This document shows, piece by piece, positions 55,770 to 63,769 of a stretch of 64,000 nt of DNA. Within the stretch, counting starts at the first letter, position 1; the number at the start of each line of letters is the position of its first letter. Under the pieces are notes generated by a model. That model saw nothing but the letters and a program-made list of their open reading frames with translations, was not told the origin of the DNA and searched no databases. A program made the translations under genes and the position numbers. This DNA is from Bowmanella pacifica (GTDB taxonomy: Bacteria > Pseudomonadota > Gammaproteobacteria > Enterobacterales > Alteromonadaceae), in the NCBI RefSeq assembly GCF_014645355.1, contig NZ_BMLS01000001.1, positions 744,001-808,000 of the forward strand, read 5' to 3'.

Positions 55770-55800
55770 AGGCTAAAGTTTAACCTTATGGGAAGGTCAA
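55770..55800 (-). promoter_or_regulatory. CueR-controlled copA promoter
   Basis: On the minus strand: -35 TTGACC (55800-55795), a long 19-base spacer, and -10 TAGCCT (55775-55770). The spacer start carries the dyad ACCTT-CCCAT-AAGGT (55783-55797), the known CueR motif layout. The start of copA lies 32 bp downstream of the -10. Confidence 0.9.
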
Positions 55801-55909
55801 GGTTGTATTTTCAGAAATTGGCAGCAACCTAGGCAAGCGCATTAAGGCTTATTCCTGCAGGGGGGATTAATTGGCGCAATAAGATAATATCGGAAGGCCA
55901 ACTCGTTGT

Positions 55910-55940
55910 TTGAAAAGAAAATGCCGCCCCTTAGGCGGCA
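55910..55940 (-). terminator. Terminator of the DUF2383 gene
   Basis: TGCCGCC/GGCGGCA stem with a CCTTA loop, followed on the minus strand by TTTTCTTTTC, 14 bp past the stop. Confidence 0.85.
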
Positions 55941-55953
55941 ATGGCAGCAACAA

Positions 55954-56400
55954 TCAGGCGGTGGTTTGTTGCAGCGCCTTCATTTCGTCATGACATACTT
56001 GCATATTAGCTTTAACCTTTCTCAGTGCAATAGCACAATTAGGCGGTTGCTCGCATTTCAATGCGTTGTCCAGTGCATCCAGAAGCTTATCTTCTACTTC
56101 TTCAAGCTGATCAACATAAGTATGTTCTTTGTCTGTGCTGATACTGCCAAGCAACTTGGTATAGTAACTGCGAAGATCGACAGCAAGCGAGGTGTCGTCT
56201 TCCATATTGCCATTCTCTGCCACGGCAAAGGGCTGCAACACAGATACCGCATTCTGTTTAGCCGTAATCATCCTATTAAACATATGCTTGATATGGACAC
56301 TGGATACTTTTTCCCTGGCTTCTTCGTAAAACTCGATCCCGCCGTTCAGTACTTTGATAACGTCAGATACTTTGCTTACTTTTGACATTGTCTGTCTCAT
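55954..56400 (-). CDS. PA2169-like four-helix-bundle protein (DUF2383)
   Basis: A 148-residue all-helical protein with the family start VIKVLNGGIEFYEEAREKV, a second helix with HIKHMFNRMITAKQNAV and later LLGSISTDKEHTYVDQLEEVEDKLLDAL. DUF2383/PA2169 proteins have a ferritin-like fold without clear metal ligands and are often found with stress-induced genes, as here. GGAG lies 8 bases before ATG 56400, so the longer start is used. Function unknown. Confidence 0.88.
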   Translation of the reverse strand: MRQTMSKVSKVSDVIKVLNGGIEFYEEAREKVSSVHIKHMFNRMITAKQNAVSVLQPFAVAENGNMEDDTSLAVDLRSYYTKLLGSISTDKEHTYVDQLEEVEDKLLDALDNALKCEQPPNCAIALRKVKANMQVCHDEMKALQQTTA

Positions 56401-56774
56401 TACATGTTCTCCATCATTGCTAAATCAGAAGGCCGTCCATCGACCCTGCCAATATCATCAATGCAGAACCCAGACCAACCACAGAAAAACACGTAAAAAT
56501 CATTAATAATCAATATAGTTAAAAGAGATATGCGCGAGAAAGAAAGACGATAGCAGAGCTCATGTATGAAAGATTTTCCGTATCGGCTGAAATTCTTTCA
56601 GGCTGCCAGCGATCATCTGCCAGCTAACGCTCAAACCGATGAGTGTTAATCCACCTTTCACCGTTATAGCAACATAGGTATGATGTTTGCAGTGTATTAG
56701 GACGCATTACTGTCTGAGAACACTGGCACCGCTGGAGTCTCGCTGGATGTGGACTGGCTAAATAAGGATATAAC
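56401..56774. other. Divergent intergenic region of DUF2383 and the response regulator
   Basis: About 370 bases with no supported gene. It must hold both divergent promoters. The part at 56440-56560 is A+T-rich. No sigma-54 site (TGGCAC-N5-TTGC) was found despite the sigma-54-dependent regulator to the right. Confidence 0.5.
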
Positions 56775-58112
56775 TTGGCAACTATACTACTCGTCGATGA
56801 CGATTCAGACTTTTGCAGCATCGCCTGCCACTTGATTGAAATGCTAGGCCATGAGGCATATACCGCCTCCTCATTAGAGGAAGCCAGACTGTCACTGAGT
56901 GACAGTCGCTTTGACCATCTGCTGCTGGATTTTATGCTGCCGGATGGCAGCGGCCTGCATCTGGTTGATTATATTCGCAGCCATGATATTCCTATCAAAA
57001 TCACCATGATTTCCGGCCACCCGGCAGTAAGGGGAGCGCTAACAGAACTCTGTGACGAGAATATCGACCACCTGACCAAGCCCATTGACGGCGATGATCT
57101 TAATCGCATCCTGAATCCGGCCAAAGCGTCACCGAATCGCAACAGTCAAGCCCGCCAGAATGACCAGGCCATGCATTTTAATCACCTGATTGGTGAATCA
57201 GTGGCCATGCAAAAGCTGTATGAAATGATCGAGCGGGTGGCCCACACTTCAGCCAACGTTATGCTGTTTGGCGAAAGTGGCGTAGGTAAGGAAATGGTCG
57301 CCAAGGCAATTCATCACGCCTCTGGTGTTACTGGGACGCTGGTCTGTACCAACTGCGGAGCCCTGCCTAAGGATCTGGTTGGCAGCGAACTGTTCGGTCA
57401 CGAAAAAGGTGCCTTTACCGGCGCAACCGGGCAAAGAAGTGGGGTATTTGAACAAGCGCAGGATGGCACGCTGTTTTTGGATGAAGTCACCGAAATGCCT
57501 ATGGATATGCAGCCGACATTGCTTAGAGTACTGGAAATGCGCAATGTCGTGCGAGTGGGCGGAAACAAGGAAATTCCAGTGAATTGCCGGGTCATTTCTG
57601 CCACCAACCGACCTATGCAGGAAATTGGTCAGCAAGGGGTTATCCGCGAAGACATTTATTTTCGTCTGGCCGTGTTCCCCATTCAAATTCCGCCACTGCG
57701 CGACAGAATGGATGACCTGCCCCTACTGGCGCGCAGTTTTCTGCAGCAGCTGAATGACGAACACCAAACCGACTACAAATTAACCGACGAGCACCTGCGC
57801 CGTCTGATGCAATACGAATGGCCGGGTAATGTCCGGGAGCTGCGCCACAGCATTCACCGGGCCTACATTATGGCTGACAGAGACAGCGGTGAAATCCAAT
57901 TACCAGATTCTTTTGCTTCACCTTTTTCAGCCCAAAAATCACCAACCCAGGCCCTGATGCCAGGCCGCACTATTGAAGAAGTCGAAAAAGAACTGATTTA
58001 CGCGACGCTGGAAAAAGTTAACGACAATAAAACCCATGCCGCCAAGATGTTGGGGATAAGTACTAAGACCCTGTATAACCGTTTACATGCCTACGGGGAT
58101 TTTAGTCAGTAA
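56775..58112 (+). CDS. Sigma-54-dependent response regulator (NtrC family)
   Basis: A 445-residue protein with a receiver domain (phospho-Asp52 in LLLDFMLPDG, Lys in HLTKP), a sigma-54-activating AAA+ domain (Walker A GESGVGKEMVAK, the sigma-54 contact GAFTGA in HEKGAFTGAT, Walker B DGTLFLDEV) and a Fis-type HTH (HAAKMLGISTKTLYNRL). It should drive sigma-54 promoters after phosphorylation. The start is TTG 56775, with AAGGA 6 bases upstream. It heads a run of signalling genes on the + strand; its cognate kinase may be the HisKA-only protein plus the CHASE3 kinase that follow, or may lie elsewhere. Confidence 0.95.
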   Translation: MATILLVDDDSDFCSIACHLIEMLGHEAYTASSLEEARLSLSDSRFDHLLLDFMLPDGSGLHLVDYIRSHDIPIKITMISGHPAVRGALTELCDENIDHLTKPIDGDDLNRILNPAKASPNRNSQARQNDQAMHFNHLIGESVAMQKLYEMIERVAHTSANVMLFGESGVGKEMVAKAIHHASGVTGTLVCTNCGALPKDLVGSELFGHEKGAFTGATGQRSGVFEQAQDGTLFLDEVTEMPMDMQPTLLRVLEMRNVVRVGGNKEIPVNCRVISATNRPMQEIGQQGVIREDIYFRLAVFPIQIPPLRDRMDDLPLLARSFLQQLNDEHQTDYKLTDEHLRRLMQYEWPGNVRELRHSIHRAYIMADRDSGEIQLPDSFASPFSAQKSPTQALMPGRTIEEVEKELIYATLEKVNDNKTHAAKMLGISTKTLYNRLHAYGDFSQ

Positions 58113-58191
58113 CTTTTTTACACCATCAGTTGATCCATTTGCCCGGTGCTACGTAAAAGTCCGGGCATTATCTGCCAAAAGGAGTAAGCAG

Positions 58192-58434
58192 GTGCATTCT
58201 CATCAAGGCCCTATCCACCAACTGGTTCACGACGCCAGACGACCTCTCAACAACATTTCCATGCAGGCAGAAATGCTGAAATTGCTAGCCAAGAAAGGCG
58301 CAGACGAAAGCCAACTTATTGATGCAGCAGATAAAATAGTTCGCTACTGTAAAGAATGCAGCCATATACTGGAGGCCGTGTCAGAGCAGGCTGAAGCCGA
58401 TGGCACCGGGCATCCCCACAACAGAGCTGAATGA
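58192..58434 (+). CDS. Small HisKA-domain-only protein
   Basis: An 80-residue protein consisting of little more than a histidine-kinase dimerisation/phosphoacceptor domain: H-box with His13 in HQLVHDARRPLNNISMQAEM, and a second helix (QLIDAADKIVRYCKECSHIL). There is no ATP-binding HATPase domain and no membrane segment. GTG 58192 is the start, with AGGAG 7 bases before it; a longer frame from 58087 lies inside the preceding gene and has no site. It lies between a sigma-54 response regulator and a CHASE3 kinase, so a role as phosphotransfer, phosphatase or decoy module is suggested. Confidence 0.72.
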   Translation: MHSHQGPIHQLVHDARRPLNNISMQAEMLKLLAKKGADESQLIDAADKIVRYCKECSHILEAVSEQAEADGTGHPHNRAE

Positions 58435-58438
58435 GGAT

Positions 58439-59902
58439 ATGCAAAACAAAACCATTTGGTGGCTGATTGGTGTCCTGATACTGGCGATCACCTCAGTGAA
58501 TACCTTACTGGCCCTGCGCAGTAGCAACGAGATTGCCGGAATTCAAAAAAGCCTGACCAATACCGGTGAAGTGATGATGCTGCTGGATGAACTCTACATC
58601 AGTGTCACCCTGGCAGAGTCCGGACAACGCGGTTATTTGCTGACGGACAATGAACGCTTTTTGGCCCCCTATCAGGAACAGCTGCAAAAGGTTCACACTA
58701 GCATTAACAATGCGCGAGCCATCAGCTCTGAGATTCAAGGCCAACAATACCGCATTGAACAGCTTATTGACCTTGTAAACCAGCAATTTTCCGAGTTAAG
58801 CAGAACAGTAGAACTGGCCAAAAAAGAGAAAGACCTGTTAGCAGTGCACGAAGTAAAAGTAGGTAATGGCGTTTTATCTACACAAATCGGTGAGGCATAC
58901 CGAAAAGCGATGCTGGCAGAGAGCGACTTTCGTGAATCACTCTATCTGGACTTTGCCATTGCCCAGCACAGAGCTGACAACACCTTATACCTGTCCTCGG
59001 CCCTTACCTTGGTGTTGTTATTAGCGGTTTTTTATCTGGCCCGTCTCAATTTGAAGAACGAACGACGGCACAGAAGCCAGTTGGAGGCACAAAACAACAC
59101 TCTGGCGCAGAAAGTGGAAGAACGTACCTTTGCCCTCAAAATCTACGCTGACGAATTAGCCCGCAGCAACAGGGAACTGGAAGAGTTTGCCTTTGTCGCT
59201 TCCCATGATTTGCAAGAGCCACTTAGAAAAATACAAGCTTTCGGCGACAGGTTGCTAAATGCGCAACAACAGCAATTGGATGAAACCAGTCTCGACTACC
59301 TAGCCAGAATGAATAAGGCTGCCCAGCGAATGTCCAAGTTGATCAGTGATTTGCTTGCCTTCTCTCGGGTAACGACCCGAGGCAAGGAATTCTCTAGCTG
59401 TGATTTGAACAAAACCCTCCATCAGGTCGTAGATGACTTGGAAATCAGCATAGAAGACAGCCAGGCCCAGCTCGAACTGGATAGCCTTCCCACGATCAAA
59501 GCCGATACCACCCAGATGCACCAGCTGTTTCAAAATCTGCTCTCAAACGCACTGAAGTTTAAAGCACCAGATCGGCCCCTGATGGTGAAAGTGAGATGCC
59601 AGCAAACCACTGGCCCCACCTTGCCGGGGGAAGAATCGGGCTTGATCTGGTACCGCATAGAGATTCACGACACCGGCATTGGTTTTGAGCAGCAATATGC
59701 CGACAAGATTTTTATGCCTTTCCAACGATTGCACGGCCGTAACAGCTACGAAGGAACAGGAATAGGACTGGCGGTATGCCGCCGCATTGTCGAACGCCAT
59801 GGTGGCAAAATCAGCACCACCAGTCAGCCCGGTAAAGGCAGTACCTTTAGCATTTTATTACCCCAGGACAGCGCAATGGTCACCATAGAAGGAAACAAGT
59901 AA
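58439..59902 (+). CDS. CHASE3-domain sensor histidine kinase
   Basis: A 487-residue membrane kinase. Segment 1 is at residues about 5-25, then a periplasmic CHASE3 domain (TLAESGQRGYLLTDNERFLAPYQ), segment 2 near 185-205, a coiled coil, HisKA with the H-box FVASHDLQEPLRKIQAF, and HATPase with LLSNALKFK (N-box), HDTGIGF and GTGIGLAVCRRI. The type with SHDLQEPLRK resembles phytochrome-like kinases. ATG 58439 is used although GAGG is only 2 bases away; an ATG at 58400 is possible. The Rcp1-like regulator begins 2 bp after its stop. Confidence 0.93.
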   Translation: MQNKTIWWLIGVLILAITSVNTLLALRSSNEIAGIQKSLTNTGEVMMLLDELYISVTLAESGQRGYLLTDNERFLAPYQEQLQKVHTSINNARAISSEIQGQQYRIEQLIDLVNQQFSELSRTVELAKKEKDLLAVHEVKVGNGVLSTQIGEAYRKAMLAESDFRESLYLDFAIAQHRADNTLYLSSALTLVLLLAVFYLARLNLKNERRHRSQLEAQNNTLAQKVEERTFALKIYADELARSNRELEEFAFVASHDLQEPLRKIQAFGDRLLNAQQQQLDETSLDYLARMNKAAQRMSKLISDLLAFSRVTTRGKEFSSCDLNKTLHQVVDDLEISIEDSQAQLELDSLPTIKADTTQMHQLFQNLLSNALKFKAPDRPLMVKVRCQQTTGPTLPGEESGLIWYRIEIHDTGIGFEQQYADKIFMPFQRLHGRNSYEGTGIGLAVCRRIVERHGGKISTTSQPGKGSTFSILLPQDSAMVTIEGNK

Positions 59903-59904
59903 CC

Positions 59905-60363
59905 ATGAACAAAATATCCAGGCCTATCACTATTTTGATGGCCGATGATGATGAGGATGATCGTCTATTAGCCAGAGACGCACTGACGGAAAGCCGGGTC
60001 CTCAATACCTTGCATTGTGTCGAGGACGGTCAGGCCTTACTTCAATACCTGCGTGGTCAGGGTAAATACAGCGACAAAAGTGCCTACCCCACCCCAAGCC
60101 TGATCCTGCTGGATCTGAACATGCCAATCATGGATGGCAGAGAAGCGCTCAGAGAAATCAAGGCTGACCCAAGTCTGCGCAGCATTCCCGTGGTAATTCT
60201 AACCACTTCGAAAGAGGAAGAAGATATGCTACGCGGCTATGACCTGGGAGCCGCATCTTATATTACCAAGCCGGTCAATTTCGAAGGCCTGGTTGAGCTA
60301 ATGAAAGCCCTGGGCAGGTATTGGGTGGAATTCGTCGAGTTACCGTCCCATGACCGTGCCTGA
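59905..60363 (+). CDS. Rcp1-like single-domain response regulator
   Basis: A 152-residue receiver (acidic pocket MADDDEDDR, phospho-Asp70 in LILLDLNMP, Thr/Ser TTSKEEED, Lys in YITKPVN) of the Rcp1 type seen with phytochrome-like kinases, with a slightly long loop before the phospho-Asp. It has no output domain, so it acts by protein contact, maybe as a phosphate shuttle between the CHASE3 kinase and the hybrid kinase. Its end overlaps the hybrid gene by 14 bp. Confidence 0.95.
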   Translation: MNKISRPITILMADDDEDDRLLARDALTESRVLNTLHCVEDGQALLQYLRGQGKYSDKSAYPTPSLILLDLNMPIMDGREALREIKADPSLRSIPVVILTTSKEEEDMLRGYDLGAASYITKPVNFEGLVELMKALGRYWVEFVELPSHDRA

Positions 60364-62296
60364 GCAGGCTTTACCTAAGGCCGCGCGGCTGCTGCTGGTC
60401 GAAGATGACGAAGATGATTATATCCTCACCAGCGGCTATCTGCGGGAACTGCCAAGCTACAGTTTTGATATCGTCTGGGCCGATTCACCACAACAGGCAC
60501 TCACCCGCCTTTGTGACGAGTCCTTTGATATTTGTTTACTGGATTTTCAGCTTGGGGCAGAGAACGGCTTAAGCGTATTAAAGTTAGCTCAGCAACAAGG
60601 CTTGTCTACTCCTATTATTATGCTGACCGGTCAGGCCGACGACGCGTTGGACCTGGCCGCGTTGCAAGCCGGAGCCACTGATTTTTTGGTCAAACATGAA
60701 CTTGGCTCACCGCGCTTCCAGCGTGCCATACGCTATGCCCTGGCACGCAAGGAAATTGAACAAGAGCGGGTAGAGCGTTTAAAAGCCGAGGCTGGCAGTC
60801 GCGCCAAAGACCGCTTTTTGGCGCATCTTAGCCATGAAATTCGCACCCCCCTAACCTCGATTCTCGGCTATACCGAACTGTTACTGGAAAGCGATTATGC
60901 CGACCAAGCCGAAACCGAACTCGGTGTAATTTTGAGTAATGGAAAGCACTTACTCAGCCTGCTCAATGACGTACTGGATTTGTCCAAGCTCAGCGCCAAT
61001 CGCTTGGAGCTGAAGATCGCACCGGTGAACCTGGACAGCTTTATCGCCGATGTATTCAGCCTGCTCAAAGTCATGGCGTTAGACAAAGGCTTATCCTTCA
61101 GTGTAGTCGGCCGGCACCCCTTACCTCTTATTATTCATACCGATGCCACCCGGCTGCGTCAGGTGCTGATTAACATTACTTACAATGCCATCAAGTTCAC
61201 TGAGCAAGGTAAGGTGCAGGTTGAGGTCTGGACAGAACGAAGACAGCATCAGGAATTGTTGTTTTTCAGTGTGACTGACACCGGTATAGGCATTGCAGAG
61301 GAACAGCTAGAGCGCATCTTCCAACCTTTTGAGCAGCTTCAGGATGTGGTCACCCGCACCGAAGGTGGTGCCGGGCTGGGACTGGCCATCAGCGCCGAAC
61401 TGGTGGCACATATGGGGGGGGAAATCCAGGTGGCGTCCGAGCTAAATGTTGGCAGCGAGTTTAGCTTGTCGATTAACCCCGGAGATATCAAAGACAGCGA
61501 GAGAGCCGAGTTAGGCTTTGAGCGCTCCCCGCTTAAAAACCGGCAAGCCATTAAGCCATCCCTGCAAGGCAAGGTGTTGGTAGTGGATGATATTGATGAA
61601 ATCAGACGCCTGACTGGCCATTTGATTCAATCCACCGGTGCTGAAGTGGCTTATGCAAGTAACGGTCAGGACGTAGTGGCACTGTTTGAACAAAGCCCAC
61701 AGGATTTCGACCTGGTATTAATGGATCTGCATATGCCAGTGTTGGATGGACGCAGCGCCCTTACACATTTGCGCCGTCAGGGGTACACGGTACCTGTAGT
61801 CGCTGTAACCGCCGCGACCCAAAAGGGCCTGCATCGACAGCTAACCGAACTTGGTTTTAATGATATTTTGTCCAAACCCATTAATAAACCCAGCCTCTAT
61901 CGAAGCTTGGTCCAATATCTAAACCCAGCCGATGTGTCTGTTCCTGTCAGGAAAAAAATACTGCTGGTAGAAGATGATCCAGACACCCGCCGACTAATGG
62001 ATATGATATTGACCGACTTAGGCTCAACCGTGGAAAGTGTAGGCACTGCGTTAGACTGCTTGAAAAAGCTTGAAGCGGCTCCTCATTACGATGGCTTATT
62101 AATGGATATGGGCCTGCCGGATATGCCGGGAGCCAAGTTAATTAGTCTGGTACATTCGGTCAGCCCTGAATTGCCGGTTTGCATTATCAGTGGCCGTGAC
62201 CTGTCTACAGAACAACTTAGCGAATATAACGCACAGGACTATTTGCTTAAGCCGGTCAACCGGCAGGATCTGTCCAGAGTTTTGAACAACTTCTGA
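60350..62296 (+). CDS. Soluble hybrid histidine kinase (REC-HisKA-HATPase-REC-REC)
   Basis: A 648-residue cytoplasmic protein: N-terminal receiver (Asp65 in CLLDFQLG), HisKA (His162 in LAHLSHEIRTPL), HATPase (NITYNAIKFTE, TDTGIGIAEE, GAGLGLAISAE), then two receivers with VLVVDDIDE/LVLMDLHMP and ILLVEDDPD/LLMDMGLPD. No membrane segment and no Hpt domain. It can receive signal from other proteins through the first receiver, and pass phosphate through the two C-terminal ones. The gene overlaps the Rcp1-like gene and ends the signalling run. Confidence 0.95.
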   Translation: MTVPEQALPKAARLLLVEDDEDDYILTSGYLRELPSYSFDIVWADSPQQALTRLCDESFDICLLDFQLGAENGLSVLKLAQQQGLSTPIIMLTGQADDALDLAALQAGATDFLVKHELGSPRFQRAIRYALARKEIEQERVERLKAEAGSRAKDRFLAHLSHEIRTPLTSILGYTELLLESDYADQAETELGVILSNGKHLLSLLNDVLDLSKLSANRLELKIAPVNLDSFIADVFSLLKVMALDKGLSFSVVGRHPLPLIIHTDATRLRQVLINITYNAIKFTEQGKVQVEVWTERRQHQELLFFSVTDTGIGIAEEQLERIFQPFEQLQDVVTRTEGGAGLGLAISAELVAHMGGEIQVASELNVGSEFSLSINPGDIKDSERAELGFERSPLKNRQAIKPSLQGKVLVVDDIDEIRRLTGHLIQSTGAEVAYASNGQDVVALFEQSPQDFDLVLMDLHMPVLDGRSALTHLRRQGYTVPVVAVTAATQKGLHRQLTELGFNDILSKPINKPSLYRSLVQYLNPADVSVPVRKKILLVEDDPDTRRLMDMILTDLGSTVESVGTALDCLKKLEAAPHYDGLLMDMGLPDMPGAKLISLVHSVSPELPVCIISGRDLSTEQLSEYNAQDYLLKPVNRQDLSRVLNNF

Positions 62297-62318
62297 TACC
62301 TTAGCAAAGTCCAGCAAG

Positions 62319-62594
62319 CTATGTCCTGGCCCTGCCAGTTCGGCCAAGCCAGGACAGCAGCTTGCGGTTAATATACAACCTCATCAGCGCTCTTACTCTG
62401 CGATTGCGCCAGACCAATACCGTACAACCTGCTCCCAGCATCAGCCCAAGCGGGTGACGACGCAGATTAATCAACTGCCTGCGACAAACCCCCGTTTGCT
62501 GCTGGCGTCGCGTTGACATACGTTGATAGCGAGTACTGGCTAGCTGATAACGACGTTTCGACTTAGCGACCAACCATTCGGCCAACAGCGTCAT
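62319..62594 (-). CDS. YqjK-like basic protein
   Basis: A 91-residue, very Arg-rich protein with one likely membrane segment (PLGLMLGAGCTVLVW) and the S-K-R-R-Y-Q-L-A pattern of YqjK-type proteins. It overlaps the YqjE-like gene by 32 bp; ATG 62594 is chosen for its AAGGAG 7 bases upstream. The end of the gene encodes part of a long inverted repeat (TGTCCTGGC at 62322-62330 with GCCAGGACA at 62348-62356) that could also serve as a 3' hairpin. Function unknown. Confidence 0.65.
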   Translation of the reverse strand: MTLLAEWLVAKSKRRYQLASTRYQRMSTRRQQQTGVCRRQLINLRRHPLGLMLGAGCTVLVWRNRRVRALMRLYINRKLLSWLGRTGRART

Positions 62595-63012
62595 TGCCAT
62601 TCTCCTTGAGATAAGTTGATTGCGAAGTCGGGTGTTCTGGATCTAACGCGGTCTTCAACAAGCATCTTGCCGACCTCAACACATACCACGCCACCCCAGC
62701 ATTAATAAGGAGGGCACTAGACATGGCTAAGGACCAATGCACGCCCAAACTAATCGCCCAGGTTACCGCCATACCACAGAAGGCTATCCACATCGCAATC
62801 AACAAGCTGCAAAACACCATGTACAGCACCGCCGCATAGAACAAGCTGCGGGCTGCCATCTCCACCCTGACTTTAAACAGTTGCACAGTTGCCAGCCACT
62901 GGCGCATAACCAAAGTCATTAACGCCAGAAAACTGCTAAACAAGGCCGCAAATGCTGCGGCCTCATCGCTATGCCCATGAGTTTTGTCAGCTAACGCTTT
63001 GACCCTAGACAT
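62563..63012 (-). CDS. YqjE-like (phage holin superfamily III, DUF1469) membrane protein
   Basis: A 149-residue protein with two long membrane helices (about residues 55-80 and 84-110) between polar ends; the length and plan match YqjE/DUF1469. It is the middle gene of a YqjD-YqjE-YqjK-like operon, a set in E. coli induced by stress and in stationary phase. Despite the holin name there is no phage context. Role at the membrane inferred from E. coli YqjD associating with ribosomes there. Confidence 0.8.
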   Translation of the reverse strand: MSRVKALADKTHGHSDEAAAFAALFSSFLALMTLVMRQWLATVQLFKVRVEMAARSLFYAAVLYMVFCSLLIAMWIAFCGMAVTWAISLGVHWSLAMSSALLINAGVAWYVLRSARCLLKTALDPEHPTSQSTYLKENGNDAVGRMVGR

Positions 63013-63021
63013 AACCTCTCC

Positions 63022-63348
63022 TTAGCGACCTTTGCGCAGCAGGGCGGTAATTACCACACCTAATCCAAACGCTACCCCTGCAGTCATCACAGGATGCTCA
63101 GTCGCATACTTTCGGGCTCCGGATCTCGCCCAGTTTCTTTCCAGTTTCTGCTTATTGGCTTTCAGGTAGCGGGAAGAGGCCGTCACACTGTTGCGTACCC
63201 CCTGCTCCGTAGCTGAGGCCTTTTGCGACATTGCATCAATAGAATGATGCAGAGTATCGGCCAGTTGCTCACTGAGCAGCGGCTCGGCCTGCCCCTTACC
63301 TGTTGCCGTTTTACTTTTAGGGTCGATATTTTGGCTTTGTGCTTTCAT
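63022..63348 (-). CDS. ElaB/YqjD-type (DUF883) membrane-anchored protein
   Basis: A 108-residue protein: polar, helical first 75 residues (LADTLHHSIDAMSQKASATE) and a C-terminal membrane anchor with the family signature YATEHPVMTAGVAFGLGVVI then RKGR. E. coli YqjD/ElaB members bind ribosomes at the inner membrane in stationary phase. GGAG lies upstream of the ATG. It is first of three minus-strand genes. Confidence 0.88.
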   Translation of the reverse strand: MKAQSQNIDPKSKTATGKGQAEPLLSEQLADTLHHSIDAMSQKASATEQGVRNSVTASSRYLKANKQKLERNWARSGARKYATEHPVMTAGVAFGLGVVITALLRKGR

Positions 63349-63703
63349 AGCTCCTCCAAAGATCTAAGTCGGTAGTTCTTTCACAGCCAAGGACCATTCC
63401 TTGTGTGGCTGTCCTAGTCACTAGTGCAAACCGCACACCACTTTCGCCGCAGGTAAATTTATCTATGTTTTTCATAAAGTTAACAACGTTTAAATGCAGC
63501 ACCCCGGCGTTTTCCGCCATACACTGTGAGATATTTTCAGGCCCGATTGAAAAACCTACAGAGTGTCGTCAAACCTGGACAGCAGCAAAATATGGGCAAT
63601 AGGTAAATACAACAGGGTAGAGGCAAAAATCAGGGGGCGGCACGACAACTGGGTATAACCAGTTACCGCACTGTCTGTGTCAGGCTGGAATATGAGCGAA
63701 AAG
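63349..63703. other. Gene-free stretch upstream of the YqjD-like gene
   Basis: No supported gene in about 355 bases. It must contain the promoter of the YqjD-like operon. Short frames present on either strand have no ribosome site or family resemblance. Confidence 0.5.
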
Positions 63704-63742
63704 AGAAAAAAGGCAGCCCCGGTCAAACGGGTTGACCGGGGC
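63704..63742 (-). terminator. Terminator of the BON-domain gene
   Basis: GCCCCGGTCAA/TTGACCGGGGC stem with an ACGGG loop; TTTTTT follows on the minus strand at 63711-63705. Confidence 0.9.
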
Positions 63743-63769
63743 CGGCAGCGAGAACAAAAGACCTGAGGC

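Noticed and set aside
56624-56821. 65-codon minus-strand frame in the regulator's upstream region
   Set aside because: It overlaps the start of the sigma-54 regulator and shows no family features.
62563-63012. Phage holin / prophage remnant
   Set aside because: The protein falls in the holin-III-like YqjE family and lies in a YqjD-YqjE-YqjK-like set; no other phage gene is near.
63317-63520. 67-codon minus-strand frame upstream of the YqjD-like gene
   Set aside because: It overlaps the YqjD-like start in another frame and has no ribosome site.
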